From Microbulbifer harenosus (lineage in GTDB: Bacteria; Pseudomonadota; Gammaproteobacteria; Pseudomonadales; Cellvibrionaceae): a stretch of DNA of 64,000 nt. The position numbers and the translations under genes are program-made. The number at the start of each line of letters is the position of its first letter. The stretch's first letter is position 1. The stretch lies in contig NZ_VANI01000006.1 in NCBI RefSeq assembly GCF_005771435.1, positions 1 to 64,000 on the forward strand. The letters are read 5' to 3'. Below the pieces are notes generated by a model. It was given only the letters and a program-made list of their open reading frames with translations, searched no databases and was not told where the DNA came from. Shown here in pieces: positions 8,825-15,760 of the stretch.

Positions 8825-8998
8825 TTAAAAGTCGTACTGATAGTCCATCAGTTCCCGTCTGAGACGCATCTCCTCCAGCTTGTCTTCGACCATCCGGCGG
8901 GCGTCCCTTGGGCTCTTGTTTGACTTCAATACCTCTTCTGCCAGAGGGGGATCAGAATCATCAAAATCAATGTCATTTTCGATAACGTTGCCGCTCAT
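8825..8998 (-). CDS. Small PA3496-like protein
   Basis: 57-residue acidic protein beginning MSGNVIENDIDFDD. The ATG at 8998 has a clear GGAG six bases upstream; the longer frame to 9070 has no such site. The C-terminal part (RRMVEDKLEEMRLRRELMDYQYDF) is a charged helix that resembles the Pseudomonas PA3496 family, annotated elsewhere as a putative envelope integrity protein. No catalytic motif or membrane segment is seen. It has its own terminator, so it is probably monocistronic. Family assignment is tentative. Confidence 0.6.
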   Translation of the reverse strand: MSGNVIENDIDFDDSDPPLAEEVLKSNKSPRDARRMVEDKLEEMRLRRELMDYQYDF

Positions 8999-9350
8999 AG
9001 AAAACTCCACAATCTCGATCTGCCAGGGCAGAAACTGTCTGTCTGTTGTTGTTATGTTGCCGTCAGGCAATCGGAGATTAGCCAGCTCCGGCTTTTCTGG
9101 TCAAGCAACTTTTTCACCGTGGAAGCAACTTTTTCCGGGAGTTACACCCGGTCCAGAATACGGCCGGCAGCCGGCAGAAACCCCGGTCTGGCCAATGGCT
9201 CCACAGGCGTCAAAATACCCCCGTTTCATGAACAAATTGCGACAATATTTCGGCACACCTGGACTTTGGCGGACCGGCCAACTGCAACTAATACTGCGTA
9301 ACGGATCTGCCACTCCCGTTACTCTCGGTTACAGCGAAAGTGAACACACC
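8999..9350. other. Intergenic region without recognised gene
   Basis: About 350 bases between the small minus-strand gene and the tRNA-Arg promoter. It holds the upstream region of the 8998 gene and short frames with no family resemblance or ribosome binding site. A tandem CAACTTTTTC-like motif (near 9103 and 9125) is the only repeat noticed. Confidence 0.5.
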
Positions 9351-9386
9351 ATGACAGCGGCGGCGCCAGCCGCTAGAATGGCCGCC
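9351..9386 (+). promoter_or_regulatory. Sigma-70 promoter of tRNA-Arg
   Basis: ATGACA at 9351-9356 and TAGAAT at 9374-9379 are separated by exactly 17 bases. Transcription would start near 9386. The following GC-rich discriminator is typical of stable-RNA promoters under stringent control. The tRNA starts about 21 bases further on. Confidence 0.7.
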
Positions 9387-9406
9387 CTGCCCGTACGGGC
9401 AATGCC

Positions 9407-9482
9407 GTCCCCGTCGGTTAACAGGATAAACCACGGACCTCCTAAGTCCGGACTGCCCGTTCGAGTCGGGCCGGGGACGCCA
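9407..9482 (+). tRNA. tRNA-Arg (CCT)
   Basis: Complete tRNA with acceptor stem GTCCCCG/CGGGGAC, anticodon stem CGGAC/GTCCG, loop CTCCTAA with anticodon CCT (reads AGG), T arm CGTTCGAGTCGGG region and an encoded CCA. tRNA-Arg genes of this type are frequent integration sites. I found no duplicate of its 3' end on the far side of the accessory island. Confidence 0.94.
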
Positions 9483-9507
9483 TCTTTGTAAATCCTTCAG
9501 CGCGCTG

Positions 9508-10578
9508 TCATTTCTTCCCGAATATCGCCACCTCTGCCGCTCCGCCGGCTACGCGACTGCCGCGGTACATGCCCACGGTATTGAAAGTGAGCGCAATATT
9601 GCCCTTCGCATCCAGCACGATCACCCCGCCGGTACCCCCCACCGGTAGCAGTATCTGGTTAATGACCTCATCCGCCGCCTGGGCCACGGTCTTATTCTGG
9701 TAGGCGACCCGGGAGCAGATGTCCGCAGCAACGTTATAGCGAATGAAGTATTCACCGTGGCCAGTGGCGGAGACCGCGCAAGATTTGTTATCGGCGAAGG
9801 TGCCGGCACCGATCACCGGGGAATCGCCGATGCGACCATAGCGCTTTGCCGTCATACCGCCGGTGGATGTACCGGCGGCCAGGTTCCCCTGCTGGTCCAA
9901 CGCCACCGCGCCCACGGTGCCCATTCTGAACGGCGCAGGCAGTGCATCCACCGCTGCGCGGTAATCCTTGTCCTGCCTGTTCTCCCTGTCGAGTTTTTCC
10001 TTGGCGCGCTTCAGCTGCTCGCGGCGGTGCTCGGTATCAAACGAGTTGTTGTCTACCACGGGCATTCCGCGGCTGCGGGCAAATGCCTCCGCGCCCTCCC
10101 CCGCCAGCATCACAAATGGGGAGTCCTCCATCACCATACGCGCCAGATTGATGGGATTAGCGATACGCTTGACGCCGGCAACGGCACCCGCCTCGCGATT
10201 GCGCCCATCCATGATCGAAGCGTCCAACTCGTGGGTACCGTCGTAGGTGTAGACCGCGCCCTTACCAGCATTGAACAAGGGCGAATCTTCCATCACGTTA
10301 ATCGACGCCACCACCGCATCAAGGCTGGAGCCGCCTTTTTCCAGAATTACATAGCCAGTATTGATGGCCTCTTCCAGCTTTGCGCGATAGGCGCGCTCCT
10401 GTTCCGCCGTCATACTCGATTTTTCAATGGTGCCGGCTCCACCGTGGATGGCGATGGCGAATTTGGGGGGCTCAGATGCGTGCGAGTGATGTGCCTGCGC
10501 GAGCGCGCAGCCGAACAGCAAAAAGCAAAGTGACTTGGCGAGGGAGGGGCAGGAAATTTTTTTGATGGTGCGTTTCAT
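9508..10578 (-). CDS. Isoaspartyl peptidase / L-asparaginase, T2 family
   Basis: Ntn-hydrolase of 356 residues related to IaaA/plant-type asparaginase. Motifs are AIAIHGGAGT (44-50 region), GKGAVYTYDGTHELDASIMDG, and the autoprocessing site RMGTVGAVALD with nucleophile T221, followed by GTSTGGMTAKRYGRIGDSPVIGAGTFAD. An N-terminal signal sequence (basic start, hydrophobic LCFLLFGCALAQA) suggests periplasmic export, where it would cleave beta-aspartyl dipeptides or asparagine. The first 13 codons (MKRTIKKISCPSL) lie inside direct repeat A and have a diverged copy fused to another gene at 12678. The original start may therefore have been replaced when the repeat was inserted. Confidence 0.92.
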   Translation of the reverse strand: MKRTIKKISCPSLAKSLCFLLFGCALAQAHHSHASEPPKFAIAIHGGAGTIEKSSMTAEQERAYRAKLEEAINTGYVILEKGGSSLDAVVASINVMEDSPLFNAGKGAVYTYDGTHELDASIMDGRNREAGAVAGVKRIANPINLARMVMEDSPFVMLAGEGAEAFARSRGMPVVDNNSFDTEHRREQLKRAKEKLDRENRQDKDYRAAVDALPAPFRMGTVGAVALDQQGNLAAGTSTGGMTAKRYGRIGDSPVIGAGTFADNKSCAVSATGHGEYFIRYNVAADICSRVAYQNKTVAQAADEVINQILLPVGGTGGVIVLDAKGNIALTFNTVGMYRGSRVAGGAAEVAIFGKK

Positions 10579-10951
10579 GGGAATTCTCTGGTCTCTTATT
10601 GGAATACTCTTTTACCCGGTTGCGATGTGGGTAACCAATCCTCTTGATAGTGCGAAATACTTCGAAAAGCTGATTCGCCGCACGATCAAGACTCATATAA
10701 CTCGCGCCGGGTACAACATGAACACCATTAAGCGCCTGCAAGTCCATCGAATCAAGGATGTGGACGCGCAGCGCTACGATATGTACGACTTCTGGACTGA
10801 GAAGAAAGCGGTTATGGATCGGTGGCAGGAGCAACTGGAGGGCCCGGGTAGCAGATGCTTGCGCCCCGTCCAAGAGTGAATTGCCCCAACGCAAACTAGG
10901 CGTTGTCTCCGTCCCGGGCTCTGGGTAAGATCAACCCTGCCATCTGAGGAC
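10541..10951. repeat. Imperfect direct repeat A of the accessory island
   Basis: About 410 bases that recur at 12641-13040 in the same orientation, clearly related along the whole length by eye (very roughly 75-80 percent) with small indels. The left end is sharp: both copies start at AGGGAGGGGCAGGAAA and the flanks differ completely to the left. The right end fades after GAGGAC. Inside are the 5' end of a leftward coding frame and the decayed 3' end of a tyrosine-recombinase gene. It is probably an integration scar. Confidence 0.85.
10670..10879 (+). pseudogene. 3' remnant of tyrosine recombinase (copy A)
   Basis: The plus-strand frame encodes LIRRTIKTHITRAGYN followed by RLQVHRIKDVDAQRYDMYDF and TEKKAVMDRWQEQLEG. 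This matches the C-terminus of phage-type integrases: the box II region (H)DLRRT with its catalytic Arg, the box II/III His-like position, the Tyr nucleophile in QRYD, and the terminal EKR.AL..W helix. The first His of HDLRRT is absent and the upstream frame has no integrase similarity, so only about 60-70 codons survive. The fragment lies inside repeat A. Confidence 0.7.
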
Positions 10952-10974
10952 ATAGCTAAAGAAGGAACTTTGCC

Positions 10975-11553
10975 ATGCTCACGAAGAAATACTTTGAGAT
11001 GGACCGCGTAGACTGCGCCATCGCAAACTTCGCGTCCATTGAGAACCCCACCCGCGCAGACCTTAATCGAGTCCTAACAGTCGCCCAGGTCGAGTGTGAA
11101 CTGGACATCTACCGAATAGAGGCATGGGGTGTGTCACGAGACGAGCTTGAGGCTGAGAAGCACGACTCGGCACGCCTGGGCAAGCACATGGAGCTAGCCA
11201 ACGATCCCCGCCCTCACGAGCTTTGCGATGCCCACGCGATTGTATCCGGGGCACACAAAGAAGCCGCTGGATTACGGGCAGTCATCGCTTGGTTCAAGCT
11301 CCGTATAGACGACCCCTGTAACGGGTGCTGGCTGCCACGCAATACAGCGGCAGCGAGCCAAATGCCGGCCCATCTCCGTAACGCAGTGCCGCACAGCCGG
11401 ATACACAGGAAAAAGTACTACAGATGGCTTGAACGCCTGATCGACCTAGACATTATTGAGGACCTCGCTGACCTGAGGAGGACCCTAAAAGAAGTTGAAA
11501 CTCGCTTACAAAATGGGTCAATCCGCCCCCAAATTATGGACGCGTCACAATGA
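10975..11553 (+). CDS. AHH-type nuclease toxin, free-standing
   Basis: 192-residue protein without signal peptide or membrane helix. Residues 84-150 carry an AHH/HNH-superfamily nuclease signature: CDAHAIVSGAHKEAAGLR (86-101), IDDPCNGCWLPRN (111-123) and HSRIHRKKYYRWL (140-152). Likely catalytic/metal residues are H87, H94, H140 and H144. In the eponymous motif the second His is replaced: the sequence reads AHA. Such domains are DNA-cleaving toxin tips of polymorphic toxins. No PAAR, RHS, VgrG or other delivery domain is fused; the first 80 residues are uncharacterised. AAGGA stands 8 bases before the ATG. The stop overlaps the next start as ATGA, typical of toxin-immunity pairs. Activity is inferred from motifs only. 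Confidence 0.72.
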   Translation: MLTKKYFEMDRVDCAIANFASIENPTRADLNRVLTVAQVECELDIYRIEAWGVSRDELEAEKHDSARLGKHMELANDPRPHELCDAHAIVSGAHKEAAGLRAVIAWFKLRIDDPCNGCWLPRNTAAASQMPAHLRNAVPHSRIHRKKYYRWLERLIDLDIIEDLADLRRTLKEVETRLQNGSIRPQIMDASQ

Positions 11554-12131
11554 TTCATCTTATCAGCAATGATGACAGTTACCTCATTTACACGATGTCA
11601 ACCAGCGATGTTGTCGCCAAACTTGGCGAGGACAACCCGTTCCACATCAAGCGCACCCCTATCCCGTACTCCTCGGTATGGAAAGAGCCCCTGTGCCTGG
11701 ACTTCGGCCCTGGAGAGGAGACTACCAAAGAGTTGGTTCCTGATGTGGCAGTCCGTAATGGGCGTATGTTCTTCAACGAGAAGGCGTACAGCCTACTCGG
11801 CTCCGACCTGACGCAGGACGGAGAGTTTCTTCCCGTAACCTACTTGGGCGGAACGGGATACATTTTTAATCCCCTCACTGTCGCAGAGAAGTACGACGCG
11901 TTGGACGAGTCTGTTACCGTGTTCAACGAATACGGCGAGGTCGAGAATCTGGGGTTTCGGGAAGATAAACTCCCCGCCGGCACGATGGCATTCCGCTCTA
12001 AAGCGGGCTCCTACTATGATGTGTTCTGCACCGACCAAATGAAGAAGGCAGTCGAAGACTCTGGCCTCGTCGGCGTCTGCTTCCATCCTGACCTCGCAGA
12101 CATAGGTGGTGGCGCAACTACCCAACACTAA
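11550..12131 (+). CDS. Imm11/DUF1629-like immunity protein
   Basis: 193-residue cytosolic protein overlapping the nuclease gene by four bases. Its central part has the pattern of the Imm11 (DUF1629) polymorphic-toxin immunity family: NEKAYSLLGSDLTQDGEFLPV, then GGTGYIFNPLTVAEKYDALDES, then a beta-rich stretch with FREDKLPAGTMAF, and a C-terminal YYDVFCTDQMKKAVEDSGLVGVCF. Together with its position this makes it the probable antidote of the upstream nuclease. The family call rests on remembered motif order and should be taken as moderate. Confidence 0.6.
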   Translation: MIHLISNDDSYLIYTMSTSDVVAKLGEDNPFHIKRTPIPYSSVWKEPLCLDFGPGEETTKELVPDVAVRNGRMFFNEKAYSLLGSDLTQDGEFLPVTYLGGTGYIFNPLTVAEKYDALDESVTVFNEYGEVENLGFREDKLPAGTMAFRSKAGSYYDVFCTDQMKKAVEDSGLVGVCFHPDLADIGGGATTQH

Positions 12132-12280
12132 TCAGTGCATAACCTGACCAGAGCTCCGGCTAGCGGCTGTTTTACAACCTGGCGAGCGAAGCCCGCGCAG
12201 TAACTGAGAAACTACTTCTCGATGTGGACTCATGCCTACTGATCACGATGTAAACGCTTAGTTTTTTTGGGAGAAGATTT

Positions 12281-12499
12281 GTGCCGAAGGAAATGTATAT
12301 ATTTTTAGGAGCGGCAGTTGGTGCTGTAGTTGGCGCTATAGCCGCATACATAACTGCACGAACAACCGGCAAGAATCAGACAAGAATCGCAGAAATCGGT
12401 GCGCAGAAAGATGTTGGTCTTCAGGAGGATAGATTGCTAGATGAGCGCATTAAATCTGAAGTCATACTAGCCCGGCGGACCTCGCCGGTCGCTATGTAG
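12281..12499 (+). pseudogene. Truncated small membrane protein gene
   Basis: GTG start at 12281 with GGGAG seven bases upstream. The product begins with a Gly/Ala-rich membrane helix (MYIFLGAAVGAVVGAIAAYI), followed by a charged region (TGKNQTRIAEIGAQKDVGL, LLDERIKSE) like the N-terminus of a longer coiled-coil protein. After about residue 63 the frame enters sequence that on the opposite strand belongs to the AlpA-like gene and stops at codon 73. I read this as a 3' truncation caused by a recombination junction near 12470. Confidence 0.5.
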
Positions 12500-12678
12500 T
12501 GCTGAATGTCGCTCATACGCCACCGCACCACTTTACCCATGTGGACGGCCGGCTCTGGGAACCGTCCTTTCTCACGCAACCGGTAGATCGTCTGCTTGGA
12601 CATACTGGCGATACCCACAACTTTCGAGAGCGGCAGCAAAAGGGAGGGGCAGGAAAACTTTTTAACGGTGCGTCTCAT
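12421..12678 (-). CDS. AlpA-like excisionase/regulator, hybrid N-terminus
   Basis: 85-residue frame whose core (LPLSKVVGIASMSKQTIYRL, REKGRFPEPAVHMG, KVVRWRMSDIQHYI) is a MerR-like winged-helix of the AlpA/excisionase type, common next to tyrosine recombinases in P4-like islands. The first 13 residues (MRRTVKKFSCPSL) come from direct repeat B and are homologous to the start of the asparaginase signal sequence at 10578. The last 20 or so residues cross the junction shared with the truncated membrane gene. The original gene probably started at the segment now reading LLPLSKVV. Whether the hybrid is expressed is unknown. Confidence 0.6.
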   Translation of the reverse strand: MRRTVKKFSCPSLLLPLSKVVGIASMSKQTIYRLREKGRFPEPAVHMGKVVRWRMSDIQHYIATGEVRRASMTSDLMRSSSNLSS

Positions 12679-13040
12679 GGAAATTCTCTGGTCTCTTTTT
12701 GCAACACTCTTTTACCCGGTTGCGATGCGGGTACCCGATCATCGTAATGGCGTGAAATACATCGATAAGCCGACTCACCGCACAATCAGGACTCTCATAA
12801 CTTGGGCCGGGTACGACACGAATGCCATTAAGCGCCTGCAAGTCCACATGATCAAGGACGTCGGCGCGGTGCACTACAACATGTACGACCTCCGGACGGA
12901 GAAGAAGGCGGCTATGGATCGGTGACAGGAGTACCAGGAGGGTCCGGCTTGCGCCCCCCAGAAGTGAATTACCCCCCAGGTAGAGCGGGCGTTGTCTCGG
13001 TGCCCGGCTCTGGATACCATCACTTCACCCAATTGAGGAC
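12641..13040. repeat. Imperfect direct repeat B of the accessory island
   Basis: Second copy of the 0.4-kb repeat, offset from copy A by 2100 bases. It shares the sharp left boundary AGGGAGGGGCAGGAAA and the gradual right end at GAGGAC. Divergence is spread evenly, so the copies are old or came from different related elements rather than from a recent duplication. It ends about 25 bases before the CE2-type esterase start. Confidence 0.85.
12770..12925 (+). pseudogene. 3' remnant of tyrosine recombinase (copy B)
   Basis: The frame encodes PTHRTIRTLITWAGYD, RLQVHMIKDVGAVHYNMYDL and TEKKAAMDR, homologous to copy A. The Tyr nucleophile position is kept (HYNMYD). The conserved terminal Trp codon TGG of copy A is TGA here, so the frame ends early. 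The Arg of the box II motif is shifted to THRT. It is non-functional debris of a related but distinct integrase. Confidence 0.65.
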
Positions 13041-13065
13041 GCACTAAAAGAGATTTTCCGTTCTG

Positions 13066-14166
13066 ATGAAAATATTGCCCCTATTCGCCGCCGCGCTGAC
13101 ATTCAGCGGTTTTTCAGCTTTACCAGTTTGTGCGACGGCAACTGAATCCTCCAATTTCATTCCCGCCGATGCCGCGGAACTGCAATATACCGGCCGTATC
13201 GACTTCAGCAACAAGCTGGCCCCGGTTCTTACCTGGCCGGGCAGTAGTGTGCGGGCAAACTTCACCGGCACTTCGCTGCGGGTGACGCTCGACGATGAGA
13301 CGGGCTCGAATTTTTACAACGTGATGATCGACGGCAATACCGCTCACCCATTTGTGTTGGAGGCCAACAAGGGCGAGCACAGTTATGAAATTTCCCGTGC
13401 GCTGCCACCCGGTGAGCATACGCTGGAAATTTACAGGCGCACCGAGGGCGAATACGGAGCAACGAAATTCAAAGGCTTGCAGCTGTCAGACACCGGCAAA
13501 CTGCTGCCGGCGCCCCGGAGACCTACGCGGCGCATGGAAATTTTCGGCGATTCCATCAGCTGCGGCATGGGCAATGAAGGTGCGGACAACGGTCGCGACG
13601 ACCTTCCCGCAGAGCAGAACCAGTACTGGGCCTACGGCGCAGTAGCCGCGCGTGCGTTGAATGCCGAGCTGCACACCATCTGCCGCAGCGGGATCGGTAT
13701 CATGGTGAGCTGGTTTCCCTACGCTATGCCAGAGTATTTCGATCAGCTGAGTGGCGTGGGCAACAATGACAGTGTGTGGGATTTCAAACGCTGGACGCCG
13801 GATGTGGTGGTCATCAATCTGTTCCAGAACGATAGTTGGCTGGTGGACGGGCAGAAGCGCCTGCAACCGATTCCCAATGATCAGCAGCGGATTGACGCCT
13901 ATGTGAAATTTGTGCGAGATATCCGCGCGCGCTATCCCGAAGCCAATATCATTTGCGCACTTGGCAGCATGGACGCTACCGCCAATGACAAGTGGCCCAA
14001 CTATATCCGCCGGGCGGTCGCGCAGATTCAGAAAGAAAACGGGGACAAAAAACTGCACACGCTGTTTTTCGATTACACCGGCTACGGCCAGCACCCGCGA
14101 GCGGCACAGCATGTGGCCAATGGTGAAAAGCTGGCGACGTTTGTACGTGAAACCATGGGCTGGTAA
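13066..14166 (+). CDS. SGNH-fold acetyl esterase, CE2 type
   Basis: 366-residue exported esterase. A signal peptide covers about residues 1-24 (LPLFAAALTFSGFSALPVCATA). An N-terminal beta-sandwich (about 35-145: GRIDFSNKLAPVLTWPGSSV, NFYNVMIDG, LEIYRRTEGEYGATKFKGLQL) precedes an SGNH hydrolase domain with the nucleophile S163 in FGDSISCGMG, the oxyanion block NLFQNDSW and the catalytic H343 in GYGQHP. This order matches carbohydrate esterase family 2, which deacetylates xylan or glucomannan. The gene starts 25 bases after repeat B and faces the reductase gene tail-to-tail with a 17-bp gap. Confidence 0.85.
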   Translation: MKILPLFAAALTFSGFSALPVCATATESSNFIPADAAELQYTGRIDFSNKLAPVLTWPGSSVRANFTGTSLRVTLDDETGSNFYNVMIDGNTAHPFVLEANKGEHSYEISRALPPGEHTLEIYRRTEGEYGATKFKGLQLSDTGKLLPAPRRPTRRMEIFGDSISCGMGNEGADNGRDDLPAEQNQYWAYGAVAARALNAELHTICRSGIGIMVSWFPYAMPEYFDQLSGVGNNDSVWDFKRWTPDVVVINLFQNDSWLVDGQKRLQPIPNDQQRIDAYVKFVRDIRARYPEANIICALGSMDATANDKWPNYIRRAVAQIQKENGDKKLHTLFFDYTGYGQHPRAAQHVANGEKLATFVRETMGW

Positions 14167-14183
14167 ATCGGCCCAATCCGCTG

Positions 14184-15722
14184 TCAGTACAGATCCCGCC
14201 GGTAACGTCCGGACTCCAGCAGCACCTCGACTAGGTGCTCACCCAGTAACTGGTTGAGTACCCGGTGCACAGCTTCCCCCATACCGGTTCGGTTGCCGCA
14301 CACATAAATATCCGCGCCCCGGGAAACAAACAAGCACAATTCTTCGCCCTGTGCGGCAAGAAACTCCTGCACATAGCGGTGTTGTGTCTCGTCACCGCGG
14401 GAGAATACCCGGTCGCAACGGGAAAGACTTCCCTGTCGAAGCCAGGTGTCGAGTTCGCGGGTTAACGGCCGGTCCGTGTCCGGGCAGCGCTCGCCGAATA
14501 CCAGCCACACAGCTCCTGCATTTGACTGCCCCGCGCGCTCGGCCAGTTGCGCACGCAAACCGGCGAGGCCGCTGCCGGCACCGATCAGCAGCAGTGGGCG
14601 GCTGTGATCTGAGGTGTGGCAATTGCTGTTTTCCCGCAGGCTGCCGGCAAATAATTCACCGGTTTCGCAGTACTCGGTAAGCCAGCCGGAGCCGAGCCCG
14701 AGATCACCGCCCGCATTGAACTGCTGCCGCACGATCAATTTGAGCGCTTTTTCTTCCCCGCTGGATGCCACGGAATACTCGCGCGCGGGCAACAGGGGAA
14801 ATTCGGAAAAATCCCCACGCAGCAGTTTTTCCCGGTCAAATTCTGCTGTCGGCAATACACGGTCGCGCAGCCAGGCCTGCAGTGTCTGGCCGCGGCCGTC
14901 CACGGCAATCCATTCACTGGCATCGAGCCGATGCTGCGCGAGCCAGTTCGCCACCACGTTTCGCTCATGGCGCGGCTGCAATACGAATACATCGCCGGCA
15001 CGCCATTTCGGCCAGTCGTTAACCGCGCGCAGGGTCAGCTCAAACAGCGGAGCACCGGGACTGCCGGGATTAAGCAGCGTGCGCTCAGCCAGCCGCCACC
15101 AGATCGTCGGTTTGCTGAGCCTATTGGACTTCGCCGTCGGCGACGGGCCGAACCAGGCAGATATAGCGCTGGCGGTACGGCTGGCATCACCGCTGGCGCT
15201 GTCGATTTTATGCAAGGGTTCGAGCGCTCTTGCACCCAGCCGCGCCATACCGTCGAACAACAACTGGCCGAAGGCACAGAAGCGCGCGTAGGTGCTGTCC
15301 CCCAGGGCGACAACGGAATAAGAAAGATGGGAGAGATCCAGTGCCGTTACTTCGCCACCGGCACCATTCAGATAAGTTCTGGCAAAACGCTGACCATTGT
15401 CCGGCGCCTCGCCTTCCCCGTAGGTGCTGACAACAAACAGCGCCCTGCTGGCGGTTTGAAGTGTCTGCGCGGAAACCTGGCTGAGTGGCAGTACCGTCAC
15501 CGCCTGCGACTGGCGCAAATACTCCGCGCTCTGGCGCGCCAACGCGGCAGCGGTACCACTCTGACTGGCGTAGGCAACAAGTACCGCGCCGGCCGCGTGT
15601 GATTGCTGCTGACGACGGGCGCTGTGTATTTCACGGCGATGCCGCGCAATCAGAACGGCGACCCACAGGAGCCAGATCAGCGTGCACACGAGTGCAATAG
15701 CTAAGCGCTGATATTCGGTCAC
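14184..15722 (-). CDS. Membrane-anchored flavodoxin/NADPH reductase (CysJ-like)
   Basis: 512-residue diflavin reductase with an N-terminal membrane helix (about 7-26). The flavodoxin FMN domain has VLVAYASQSGTAAALA, STYGEGEAPDNG and ALGDSTYARFCAFG. The FAD/NADPH part has REYSVAS for FAD, LLIGAGSGLAGLRAQLAERA, GERCPDTDRPL and VCGNRTGMGEAVH. It resembles the alpha subunit of sulfite reductase and cytochrome P450 reductases, but no sulfite reductase beta gene is nearby. As the last gene of an operon with PepSY, DUF2271 and DUF4198 proteins behind a Fur-like box, it likely supplies electrons for iron or haem metabolism. It starts at GTG 15722. Confidence 0.85.
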   Translation of the reverse strand: MTEYQRLAIALVCTLIWLLWVAVLIARHRREIHSARRQQQSHAAGAVLVAYASQSGTAAALARQSAEYLRQSQAVTVLPLSQVSAQTLQTASRALFVVSTYGEGEAPDNGQRFARTYLNGAGGEVTALDLSHLSYSVVALGDSTYARFCAFGQLLFDGMARLGARALEPLHKIDSASGDASRTASAISAWFGPSPTAKSNRLSKPTIWWRLAERTLLNPGSPGAPLFELTLRAVNDWPKWRAGDVFVLQPRHERNVVANWLAQHRLDASEWIAVDGRGQTLQAWLRDRVLPTAEFDREKLLRGDFSEFPLLPAREYSVASSGEEKALKLIVRQQFNAGGDLGLGSGWLTEYCETGELFAGSLRENSNCHTSDHSRPLLLIGAGSGLAGLRAQLAERAGQSNAGAVWLVFGERCPDTDRPLTRELDTWLRQGSLSRCDRVFSRGDETQHRYVQEFLAAQGEELCLFVSRGADIYVCGNRTGMGEAVHRVLNQLLGEHLVEVLLESGRYRRDLY

Positions 15723-15760
15723 TTTCCGGCTCCCAGAGTCGTTCGTGTCTGCTTCCGCAA

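Noticed and set aside
9407..9482. tRNA-Arg(CCT) as the attachment site of the accessory island
   Set aside because: No copy of the tRNA 3' end was seen on the far side of the island, and the asparaginase gene lies between them. The sharp repeat boundary at 10541 is a better candidate.
10880..10951. Integron attC-like site at the right end of the repeats
   Set aside because: A GCGTTGTCTC-like block is present, but there is no paired inverse core site or extrahelical-base hairpin, so an integron cassette is not supported.
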